From Paracoccaceae bacterium (GTDB taxonomy: Bacteria; Pseudomonadota; Alphaproteobacteria; Rhodobacterales; Rhodobacteraceae), in contig JAESRD010000018.1 of NCBI GenBank assembly GCA_016764835.1, forward strand, positions 1 to 8,129: a stretch of DNA of 8,129 nt. The letters run 5' to 3'. The position numbers and the translations under genes are program-made. The notes under the pieces are model-generated. The model did no database searches, was not told where the DNA came from, and was given only the letters and a program-made list of their open reading frames with translations. Shown here one piece after another: positions 1 to 7,400 of the stretch (positions are counted from its first letter, which is position 1; each line of letters opens with the position of its first letter).

Positions 1-901
1 CGCGGGCGCGTTGTTGCAGGTCTACGCCAAAGCCTTTGCCATTCGGGTTCCACGGCAATGTGCCGTCCAACGCATCTTTGGGTGCTGAAAGCTCGGCCCG
101 CAAGGCCGCCAAAGTGCGAATGTCACCGCCCATATTTGCGCCATAGGGGCCGATCCCGGCAAAGACGGAGTTTTCGGGCGCAGCCATTGCCGCAACGGCG
201 GCTTTATTTGCCGGTAAACCCAGCTGTTTTGCCAGCCCAGCCAGCGCTTTGGCGCTATCATCGGCCAAATCTTCGCAGCGCAGGCTAAAGAAGCGATCTG
301 GCCCAACGGCGGTGGCAATCCGCGCGACGCCCTCTTCTGCTTCTGCCCAAAGCATCTGCGGGTCGACCACATCATCGTCGCCGCTTTTATCAATCGCCCC
401 GGTAATCCGGGCCGCAGCGCCCTGATGTTGCGACATAACCGCGGTTGCATGATTATACGGGTGCATTTGTAGATGCACGAACAGCGCATTATCGAAGTTT
501 CCGACAAGCCTGTCGCAGGCCGAAGGATAAAGCAGCCCGGCAGTTGTCGGTATTACCAAGCGGCGCGGCGCAGTCAGTTCCGCAATTTCGCGCAGTATAT
601 AACTGGTCGGCAAATGCAGCCTCTGCATCAGCCAGCGTCGGGCCATCTCAACCGAGCCCATAACCTGCTCGCCGCTCAACAGCTGCGCCAATACCCGCAA
701 AAGCCCGTGTATTTGCGCAGACCGCAGGCCGGTCATCTCACGCACAACAGCATCAGTCATCGGTTCAAGTTCTAGGTTACATTCGGGCAGGCCGTAAGCG
801 GCCGGGTTTTGGCCCAAAGCCGCCGCGACCGTCAGCCCGGGCATGCCCGGCGCCGCCAAAACGAAAATAGGCGGCCCAACTTTGTCAGATTTTGTGTTCA
901 A
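1..901 (-). CDS. Sulfotransferase-fold protein with lost PAPS-binding residues (3' end cut by window edge)
   Basis: The frame is open from the TGA of the esterase (907-905) to the window edge, giving at least 300 residues. It is clearly paralogous to the sulfotransferase at 2135-3040: both share an N-terminal hydrophobic strand ending in APG, a YGLPE-x-NL motif (residues 36-42 here), an R-x-EDL-x-D-like segment near 208-214 followed by a 'QLGLP' helix end, and FA-x-IGP (247-252). The cofactor residues are gone. The P-loop-like R-S pair is Met20-Pro21, the DKSP motif has become PTTA (118-121), the 3'-phosphate Arg is Met146 and its partner Ser is Ala154. By comparison only about 10-15 C-terminal residues lie outside the window. 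I chose the TTG at 901-899 as start because the ATG at 844 would delete the conserved first strand; no strong ribosome binding site is visible, so translation is probably coupled to the esterase 3 bases upstream. PAPS-dependent catalysis is unlikely (inference); a binding or regulatory role, or decay in progress, is possible. Confidence 0.8.
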   Translation of the reverse strand, partial: MNTKSDKVGPPIFVLAAPGMPGLTVAAALGQNPAAYGLPECNLELEPMTDAVVREMTGLRSAQIHGLLRVLAQLLSGEQVMGSVEMARRWLMQRLHLPTSYILREIAELTAPRRLVIPTTAGLLYPSACDRLVGNFDNALFVHLQMHPYNHATAVMSQHQGAAARITGAIDKSGDDDVVDPQMLWAEAEEGVARIATAVGPDRFFSLRCEDLADDSAKALAGLAKQLGLPANKAAVAAMAAPENSVFAGIGPYGANMGGDIRTLAALRAELSAPKDALDGTLPWNPNGKGFGVDLQQRAR

Positions 902-904
902 TTT

Positions 905-1921
905 TCAAAGACCATATTGGCTAAAGAATCGAATAATTTCGTCGGTTGCATCAATCTCTTCACTCACAATTCCAGAAAATCTTGACACGCGGGCATCGGT
1001 GCCGGGCCAATTATGGCCGCCACCATTGATGATATAGAACGCCATAGAGGCATTGTTGCGGCAGCTGGTGTATTGCCGCAGGCTAACTTCCGTCCCGTCA
1101 GTTACCCTGTCAGGCAGGGCGCGGGCGCCAGTATCAGCTGAACATCCCGCCGCACCGGTCCAAAACGCCATGGTTTGTGCCTGTGACAACACGGTGCCGC
1201 CAACGCCAACACCGAGCGCGCGCATGGATGCAATATCGCCGCCCTCAAAGGGCATAAGCCGGTCTGCCGTGCCGTTGAAGAAAATCATCGGCGCGGTGCG
1301 CGAAGGTTGGCAGCTTTGGGCAAGCCCGGCAGGCAAGGTTGCCGCCGCAATGGCATAGCCAGAAAACGTGCTCGGTATGTCGCAGGCCAACCTTTGGGTG
1401 AACATCCCGCCATTGGAGATGCCCGCCGCAAATATACGGTTGCTGTTTATGCCATGGGCTGTCTGAACATGCCCAACCAGCGATTGAATGAAGGCCACAT
1501 CATCAATGCCTGACCGCGTTGTGCTGCGCCCATCATTCCACTGAACCCCCGGCGAATTGGGGTAAATCAGCGCAAAACCGCCAGCTTCTGCCTTGGATGC
1601 CATATCGATTGTCGCGGCGACATTGCTGCCATTGCCCTCACCGCCATGAAAAACCATGATCGCAGGGATGTTGCTTTGCCCCTGAACGGATTGCGGGATG
1701 TAGGCGTAGTAGCTACGCGTCCGCCCCTGAAACTCCACCGAATATTGCGCCAACTCCGCCGCGGTATCTGTGCCATCGCGTTGCGCACGGCGCTCTGCAA
1801 GACGCTCCCTTATTGCATCACGAATGGGGCGGCCCTCAGCATTTGCCACTTGCGCGCCAAACAGCACGCTCGCGCCCAATATAATTGCAATAAATTTAGT
1901 AGCTTTTGGGAGACGAAGCAT
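905..1921 (-). CDS. Secreted PHB-depolymerase/LpqC-like alpha/beta-hydrolase esterase
   Basis: This is a 338-residue serine esterase of the poly(3-hydroxybutyrate) depolymerase/feruloyl-esterase-like family (LpqC type). Residues 1-28 form a Sec signal peptide (basic N-end, hydrophobic core, ANA cleavage site before Glu29), so the enzyme should act in the periplasm or outside the cell. An Arg/Glu-rich helix (31-48) links it to the catalytic domain. Visible active-site elements are the FHGGEGNGSN oxyanion-hole region (91-100), nucleophile Ser169 in G-I-S-N-G, Asp220 in GTADRLMP and His303 in GGGHNWPG. Four cysteines (180, 204, 260, 287) in an exported protein suggest two disulfides. The ATG has a good ribosome binding site, AAAGGG on the minus strand at 1932-1927, 5 bases upstream. 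It is first in a minus-strand unit whose second gene starts 3 bases after its stop. The substrate cannot be read from the sequence; a short polyester, an aryl ester or an ester of the neighbouring synthase's product are all possible. Confidence 0.93.
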   Translation of the reverse strand: MLRLPKATKFIAIILGASVLFGAQVANAEGRPIRDAIRERLAERRAQRDGTDTAAELAQYSVEFQGRTRSYYAYIPQSVQGQSNIPAIMVFHGGEGNGSNVAATIDMASKAEAGGFALIYPNSPGVQWNDGRSTTRSGIDDVAFIQSLVGHVQTAHGINSNRIFAAGISNGGMFTQRLACDIPSTFSGYAIAAATLPAGLAQSCQPSRTAPMIFFNGTADRLMPFEGGDIASMRALGVGVGGTVLSQAQTMAFWTGAAGCSADTGARALPDRVTDGTEVSLRQYTSCRNNASMAFYIINGGGHNWPGTDARVSRFSGIVSEEIDATDEIIRFFSQYGL

Positions 1922-2050
1922 GAGAGCCCTTTCGTGTGAACACTGTGCGTTTGTACCTTATCGGGCCAAGATTTAACGGGGAATAACCAAACCAGCAAGC
2001 ACCTGCCAGCTGTGCATTCCCAAAACAGGCGCCTTGCCGCCCGACACTTA

Positions 2051-2079
2051 TTGCCTTTGAAGTTTCTTGCCGCTAGAAA
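2051..2079 (+). promoter_or_regulatory. Candidate sigma70-type promoter for the sulfotransferase operon
   Basis: TTGCCT at 2051-2056 (4 of 6 to TTGACA) and TAGAAA at 2074-2079 (4 of 6 to TATAAT) are separated by exactly 17 bases. This would start transcription near 2086, leaving a 5' leader of about 50 bases before the ATG at 2135. Matches of this strength are common by chance, so this is tentative. Confidence 0.3.
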
Positions 2080-2120
2080 GATCAGACATTAGCCCACATT
2101 ACCTTAATTGTTTGAAATTC

Positions 2121-2124
2121 AGGA
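2121..2124 (+). promoter_or_regulatory. Ribosome binding site deciding the sulfotransferase start
   Basis: AGGA lies 10 bases before the ATG at 2135. It supports that ATG over the in-frame TTG at 2108, which has no comparable site. The sulfotransferase P-loop strand begins at residue 5 from the ATG, which fits an N-terminus in this family without the extra nine residues. Confidence 0.55.
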
Positions 2125-2134
2125 ATTTTGCCAG

Positions 2135-3040
2135 ATGCAAGAACCGCTTTTCATCGTCGCGCCGGGCCGTTCCTTTACCTCTGTTATCGGTGGTATGATC
2201 GGCCAACACCCAGAAATATACGGCCTGCCAGAGATGAACCTCTCGCATATCGAAACGCTTGGTCACATGATCAACATGCACAAAGGCCCGCTAGAGTTTG
2301 CGATGGCCGGGCTGTTGCGGCTTTTGGCCGAAATTCATGATGGTGAGCAGACCGAGGCAGCCGTTCTGCAGGCGCGCAAATGGATCATGAAACGTAGCCA
2401 CTGGACGCCGCGCCAAACGTTTAACCATATCCAAGACAAGGTCGGCGATCGGTTGTTGCTTGATAAAAGTCCGCTCAACACCATTCGTATTGACCATTTG
2501 CAAAATATCGCCCGCATGTTTCCACATGCCAGCTACCTGCACCTGACCCGCCACCCCAGCACCGCTGGTAAGTCGGCGATGGAGCTGCGCAATACGCTGC
2601 GCGATGGCCGCCAAGATGACAGTGACGCAGAGCGCGAAAAGCGTGAGCAAGCGCCAGAGAAAAGCTGGCTGCGGGCGCAGAACAATATTTTGGAGTTTTC
2701 GCGTGAATTGGCCGTGGGTCAATATATGCGGGTCAAAGCCGAAATGTTGCTGAGTGATCCAAAATTCTACCTGTCGCAGATCTGCGAGTGGCTCGGCATC
2801 TCTAATGATGATGCCAGCCTCGAAGCCATGATGCACCCAGAAACCTCGCCCTTTGCTTGCATCGGGCCGCCAAGTGCCAAGTTCGGCAATGACCCTAACT
2901 TTCTAAAAAACCCAAAGCTCGACTTTGATCGTTTGGCGCGGATCAAAGAACCGCCGCTCAGCGATGGCGCCAGCTGGCGCGATGGCGCGGCTTTGTCAGA
3001 GCCAGTGCTAAAACTTGCGCGTCAATTTGGATATGGGTGA
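2135..3040 (+). CDS. PAPS-dependent sulfotransferase family protein
   Basis: This 301-residue cytoplasmic protein belongs to the bacterial sulfotransferase family, which moves a sulfuryl group from PAPS to a hydroxyl or amino group of a small molecule, lipid or sugar. The 5'-phosphosulfate loop is seen as APGRSFTSV (residues 9-17, Arg12, Ser13, Thr15) after a short hydrophobic strand. DKSP (110-113) matches the family's conserved D/E-K-S/T-P motif. The 3'-phosphate site is LTRHP followed by Ser147, with the canonical spacing of eight between Arg139 and Ser147. The helix 'LSQICEWLGI' after a K-A-E-x-L-x-S-D-P segment matches the usual C-terminal part. There is no signal peptide or membrane segment. 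A charged stretch (about 154-177) is probably a surface insertion or lid near the acceptor site. It is the first gene of an operon with the beta-propeller gene 4 bases downstream, and is paralogous to the degenerate protein at 1-901. The acceptor cannot be named from sequence. Confidence 0.88.
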   Translation: MQEPLFIVAPGRSFTSVIGGMIGQHPEIYGLPEMNLSHIETLGHMINMHKGPLEFAMAGLLRLLAEIHDGEQTEAAVLQARKWIMKRSHWTPRQTFNHIQDKVGDRLLLDKSPLNTIRIDHLQNIARMFPHASYLHLTRHPSTAGKSAMELRNTLRDGRQDDSDAEREKREQAPEKSWLRAQNNILEFSRELAVGQYMRVKAEMLLSDPKFYLSQICEWLGISNDDASLEAMMHPETSPFACIGPPSAKFGNDPNFLKNPKLDFDRLARIKEPPLSDGASWRDGAALSEPVLKLARQFGYG

Positions 3041-3042
3041 TC
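3036..3042 (+). promoter_or_regulatory. Ribosome binding site of the beta-propeller gene, overlapping the upstream stop codon
   Basis: GGTGATC is a 7-base match to the complement of the 16S rRNA 3' end (the GGTGATC part of TAAGGAGGTGATC). Its GG lies 7 bases before the ATG at 3045. It overlaps the TGA stop (3038-3040) of the sulfotransferase, so the terminating ribosome sits on the next initiation site. It decides the start at 3045 rather than the in-frame TTG at 3015 or ATG at 3033, both inside the upstream gene. Confidence 0.7.
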
Positions 3043-3044
3043 AG

Positions 3045-4418
3045 ATGAGCAATTTGAACGCGCAGAACTTTAGCTTCGTTGGCCGCGCTGGGCTGGGCGA
3101 GCCCAATGCGACAATGGCGCATTGCATGAGCTATTTTGAGGGCAATCTTTACCTCGGCACAACAACGCCAGAGTTTAACATCGCCGGTGATAGCGCCCGT
3201 ATTCTTATGCATGACCCGCAGGGCAACAAATGGCTCAAGGTATTTGAGTCGCCCAAGCTAGATGCAACACCAGAAGTGCTAGAGCAGATCAATGATCGCG
3301 AAGGCCTGTTTCCAGCAGGTGCGCCACGTCCAGAGCATTTGCCGCGCGAAACCGGCATCCATTCAATGGCCGTTTTTGCCGGTAAAAGCGACGCCAAGCC
3401 CTGTCTTTATGCGGCAACGCTGTCAGAATGGGGCGCGCTTGTGCTGCGCTCTGAAGATGGCCGCGGCTTTAAGCCAGTCTGCGAGCCGGGCATGGGCAAT
3501 GATGAGATCTTGGCCTTTGGCGCGCTAACCGCGTTCAACAAAAAGCTGTTTATCGCAACGGCAAGTGTCGTCACCGAAGAGGGCAATGATCTGAACGAGG
3601 CGGCAGAGGCTGCGATCTATGTCTCTGACGACCCGGCCAAGGGCACTTGGAAACTGGCCTGCGACCTTGGTTTTGGCGACGCGCAAAACCAAAGCGTGTT
3701 CTCACTGGCCACAGCGCATGGCTATCTTTATGCGGGCACGTCGAACCCTGACCGCGGTTTGCAGCTTTGGCGCACCGAGGCGAAAGGCAAAGCTCCTTAT
3801 AAATGGGAGCGCGTGCTTGTTGATGGCGCGCACCGGTTCAACCTGTCTGTCACCACGGCGGCTATGCACGAGTTCAACGGCAGCCTCTATATAGGTACCG
3901 GCATTGCTGGGCTGGGGTTTGACCGTGAAAACGACATTGGCCCAAGTGCCGCAGAGCTGTTGCGGGTTAATAAAGACGGCAGCTGGGATCTGATCTTCGG
4001 CGCGCCTCGGATCACACCTGACGGGCTGAAATTTCCCTATTCGGCTATGGGTCCGGGGCTGGACGACCCCTATAATTCCATCATCTGGTCAATGGCTGAG
4101 CATGATGGCAACCTTTATATCGGCACGATGCAATGGGAGCCGTTTGACTGGGCCATGCACGGCAAAGGTGAACCACTGCAAGGTGGCTATCAGCTTTGGG
4201 CCAGCAGCGACGGCGAGCAATGGGAAAAGGTGATTGATGCCGGAAACGGCTCAATTGCCTCCACCGGGCTTCGCGCGTTGCAGTCAACGCCGCAGGGTTT
4301 GTATATTGGCACTTCGGTGCAAACCAAGCTGTTGAAAGCACAGGCGAATAAGCATAGCGGGCTTGCGGATATCAACCATCCAAGTGCGGGGTTTGATGTG
4401 CTGCTTGGTGCAAACTAA
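3045..4418 (+). CDS. Seven-bladed beta-propeller protein, family not recognised
   Basis: I do not recognise a named family for this 457-residue protein, but its repeat pattern is clear. A strand of the form [N/S/Y/K/G]-L-[YF]-[IAL]-[GA]-T occurs seven times (residues 34, 120, 167, 227, 280, 356, 418). Six are followed by a second strand and then W/F-x-x-V/A/F (63, 141, 202, 254, 314, 393), often after an Asp-Gly turn, as in 'SSDGEQWEKV'. The seventh repeat lacks this last strand, whereas the N-terminus has one without a preceding partner (FSFVGRAGLG, 9-18). This suggests a velcro-closed, seven-bladed propeller in which the first residues complete the last blade. The sixth blade carries a long insertion (about 362-380). 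There is no signal peptide, so it should be cytoplasmic. It follows the sulfotransferase by 4 bases and shares its transcript, so a scaffold, substrate-binding or enzymatic role alongside sulfation is plausible but inferred. Confidence 0.88.
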   Translation: MSNLNAQNFSFVGRAGLGEPNATMAHCMSYFEGNLYLGTTTPEFNIAGDSARILMHDPQGNKWLKVFESPKLDATPEVLEQINDREGLFPAGAPRPEHLPRETGIHSMAVFAGKSDAKPCLYAATLSEWGALVLRSEDGRGFKPVCEPGMGNDEILAFGALTAFNKKLFIATASVVTEEGNDLNEAAEAAIYVSDDPAKGTWKLACDLGFGDAQNQSVFSLATAHGYLYAGTSNPDRGLQLWRTEAKGKAPYKWERVLVDGAHRFNLSVTTAAMHEFNGSLYIGTGIAGLGFDRENDIGPSAAELLRVNKDGSWDLIFGAPRITPDGLKFPYSAMGPGLDDPYNSIIWSMAEHDGNLYIGTMQWEPFDWAMHGKGEPLQGGYQLWASSDGEQWEKVIDAGNGSIASTGLRALQSTPQGLYIGTSVQTKLLKAQANKHSGLADINHPSAGFDVLLGAN

Positions 4419-4445
4419 CACCGGTTTCGAGCTGTGCAATTATGA

Positions 4446-4479
4446 GGGGTTGGCACCAAAAAGGCGCCAGCCCCTTTTT
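4446..4479 (+). terminator. Rho-independent terminator of the sulfotransferase/beta-propeller operon
   Basis: GGGGTTGGC (4446-4454) pairs with GCCAGCCCC (4466-4474) over nine pairs with one G-U wobble. Beyond an A-C mismatch, two inner C-G pairs close an AAAAA loop. Five T residues follow (4475-4479). It begins 28 bases after the beta-propeller stop. On the opposite strand the hairpin lacks a good T-run, so it mainly serves the plus strand, although the same hairpin would form in the transcript of the convergent synthase gene. Confidence 0.85.
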
Positions 4480-7400
4480 AGTCGGCCATCGCGGCGGCCA
4501 GCACCATGTCGTCGTGTTGAACAAGCTGCACCTGTAGGCGCATACCTTCAGGCGTATCGACCGTGGCCGTGCCTGCGCTCAGATCAAGTGCGACCAGCTT
4601 AAAACTGCGCGGCCGCCCGGTTAGGCCCTGACCAAACGCTTTGGCCACAGATTCCTTAGCACACCAACCGGCCGTCAGCGCCGCCGGACTATCGCCCAAA
4701 AACGCCAGCTCATCGGGGTTAAACGCGCCTTGCGCCAAAAGTTGCGGGTCGACCGAGCCGACCAGCTCCATATCAACGCCAATCGCGCGTGCAGCAGAGC
4801 AAGCCGCCAGCGCAGCACCACCAGAATGGCTGAGCGATACCACTGGCACAGGCCCAGGCACGCCGAGAATTTCCAGTGTCTCAGCCGCAACAAATGGCCG
4901 TCCACTGGGCGCATTACCAATGATGATATCAGCCGGTAGCAGCAGCAGATCATGGTGTTTCATGATCCAAGCGCGCACCGCTTCTTTAAGCGCGATACGC
5001 CCCATCAGCCAATCACGCCGCCGCTTGCCCGGCCCTTTGAGCGCGGCATAAGCCGTCCGCTCCGAGGCGCTCAATATTGTGGTCACCAGAACCCGCGTCC
5101 AGATCCCGCCCGCATCTTCCAAGAAGCCAAGCGGAAAGGCCGGAACCGACCAAAGCGTCACATCATCTGGCGCCGCCAGCGGAGCCGGCGCGCCATACCA
5201 CGCCTCACGCGTGCGGTAGCGGGCCTCGTAAAACGCATGCGGCACATTAAAGAACCGGTCTTTCCAGCCGCGCACCTGCGCGATCAGGTGGCCATCTGCG
5301 GCAACACAGTCAAAGTCACCCTGCAAGAACCGCGCACCATCTGGCCCGTTTTGCCGGTTGCCCTGCGCATCTAAAAAGCTGATCCGTCCCGAAAGTTGCG
5401 CGCCGCCTGTGGCCTCAACCCGCGCATCAAGCAGCGTGATCCGGTCAATCGAAGAGGGGAACGAGCTGAAGTCAGTGCCCAACCCCTGCGCAATCCAAAA
5501 CGCGGTGATATGGCCGGTTTGGTCGAGCAAAGCCGGGTTGAGCAACAGCCCCTCGGGCGCGCTGCCATCGCTAAAGAACCCGTCCAGCGGCATGTCTTTG
5601 AGCGTGGCGTTCAGCCCGCCTTCGTCCCAACCGTTTATCCGGGCAACACCTTGAAACAGCGGCCCGTGGAACATGCCTGTCGTATACAGCTGCTCCTCGG
5701 TCCAAACCGGCGGCTTGGGCGCAGTCGGCGGCGGCAAAGCAGCGGCAGGGACGGCGTCACCCAGCACGGCTTCGGCCTCAAACAGCAGCGTATCGCCGCG
5801 CTTAAGCTGCACGGCAACCCGGTCATCGCTCAGGCGCTGGGCAAGAGTGGTCAGCGTCGCCGGGCCATTGTCAAACGCCACCCAGTCGCGGGCGCGGACA
5901 TTCTCTAGCGCTTGCGGCACAATGCCTGTCAGTGCGGCGGCGGCCTCGGCCACCATCTCAAGGCTAACGGCCAGCGGCAGAACTGGCAGCGCCTGCAAGT
6001 CAGGATCAGCGTCGGAAACCTCAAAAGCATAGAGCACATGATGGGCAATGAACGGGTCGAGCAGCGGGTCGAAGTCGCTCTCAGCCCGCAGGCTGTTCTC
6101 ATCTTGCTTGATCCGGTGCAGCAAAGGCGGCACCCATTCTTGCGGCGCGGTCTCACCCTCACCCAAAGCTGCTTCCATAATATTTCCTTGTATATCAAGG
6201 AATTGCTGCATCAATGAGAAGTGATTGCCGACGGTATCATTACCAATAGTGGCAGGCTGAGCAGGCATAATTGCTGATATGTTAGCATTTGATGCTATCT
6301 TAACTGCTGCAGAAGGTGCTAAAATGTTAGCTACCGCAGGTGCTACAGCGCGCCCTTGCGCCAACTCCGCCGCCAAGGGCGCTGCCACATCATCAGGCAG
6401 CCGGATATAGGGCAGATGGTTGTCGATCCAGCGTTTGCGGCTCGGCTTGGGCGCGACGGTCAGATCAACCGGGTCGATCACCCGGCTGGCAAACAACGCC
6501 TCAATATTCATGTCACGCCCGCTGACCCAAACCTGCGCCATCGCTTGCAGCAGATAGTCTAGCCCACCGCGCCTGCGGCTATCCATCGCCACGCAAACCG
6601 CATCACGCCCCTTAAGGATATCATCGGCAAAGCCGGTCAAATTGGCCGATGGCCCAACCTCAAGAAATAGCCGCACGCCGTCGGCATAAAGCCGTTCAAT
6701 GGTTTCGGTAAAGCGCACCCGCGCCGCCCATTGCCCGGCTGCCAAAACCCGGATTTCGCGCGGGTCATTCGGCATAGGCGCGGCAGTGGCGCAAGAATAG
6801 ATCGGCAGATCCGGCACCCGAAATTCCATATCGGCGTAAACACCGGCAACCTTCTCGGCGACGCCAACAAATAGCGGCGTGTGATACGGCCGGTCAAACG
6901 GCAAAAACGAGGTGATGCCACCCTCTTGGCGCAGCGCATCGGCGACCTTTTCCATCAGCGGACGGTCACCGTACAGCACGGCCTGATGCTGGCAATTATC
7001 CAGCGCGAGGTGCAGGCCCGGCTCGGCGGCTGTCATTTCCAAAATCCGCTTGCGCGAAACCCCGCCGACGGTCAGCAATGCGCCGCCTTCAATGCCGCCA
7101 GCGGCTTCAATCTCTTGGTACAGCCGGTTGAGCGAGCGGATACGGTTGGCAAAATCGGCCCGCTCGTCGGCACTATCAGTCGCGCCAAAAATACCAGCCG
7201 CCGCCAGTGCACTATGTTCGCCGCTCGAATGGCCAACAACAGCGTCGGGCTTGATCTCTAGCTTCTTGGTCACTGCCAATAGCGCTTGCGCGGCGATGAA
7301 CATCGACTCAGAGCCAAGCTCCAGCCCGAACAGCCGCTCGCCAAGGTCTTTTTCCAACTCCGGCGACAAGGTTGTCGGCGGTGGGAAAACGCTGGTCGAA

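Larger units (their letters stand above)
1922..2134. other. Divergent intergenic region between esterase and sulfotransferase operon
   Basis: This 213-base region separates two divergent transcription units and must hold both promoters. The only plausible core promoter I can place is on the plus strand (2051-2079, listed separately); I could not place a convincing minus-strand -35/-10 pair. TTGCC occurs at 2034, 2051 and 2067, including an exact 8-base direct repeat CTTGCCGC at 2033-2040 and 2066-2073, about three helical turns apart. No small ORF with a credible ribosome binding site was found. Confidence 0.7.

Noticed and set aside
22..507. Open frame of 161 codons on the minus strand
   Set aside because: It lies inside the sulfotransferase-like gene in another frame. 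The frame reading to 901 has motifs shared with the paralogue, while this one has no recognisable motif and an unnatural Arg/Trp/Pro-rich composition.
842..844. ATG as start of the sulfotransferase-like gene
   Set aside because: It would remove the conserved first beta strand and APG turn that align with the intact paralogue; the TTG at 901-899 keeps them.
2108..2134. Nine-residue N-terminal extension of the sulfotransferase from a TTG start
   Set aside because: The ATG at 2135 has an AGGA site at a workable distance and fits the family N-terminus; the TTG has no such support.
2291..2836. 181-codon minus-strand frame opposite the sulfotransferase
   Set aside because: It is antisense to a gene with clear PAPS motifs and shows no domain signal or ribosome binding site.
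3015..3044. TTG (3015) or ATG (3033) as start of the beta-propeller gene
   Set aside because: Both lie inside the upstream gene without a good ribosome binding site; the ATG at 3045 has a 7-base match at ideal spacing.
4446..4479. Bidirectional terminator also ending the synthase transcript
   Set aside because: Read on the minus strand the hairpin is followed by TCATAATT rather than a T-run, so efficient Rho-independent termination in that direction is doubtful.
5396..5908. 170-codon plus-strand frame within the synthase
   Set aside because: It is an antisense shadow of the dehydratase domain in GC-rich DNA; the minus-strand reading carries the DH motifs.
6181..6350. AT-rich patch as a frameshifted or separate gene boundary between AT and DH
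   Set aside because: The minus-strand frame is continuous through the patch with no stop, and no convincing ribosome binding site and start for a separate DH-PPTase gene could be placed.
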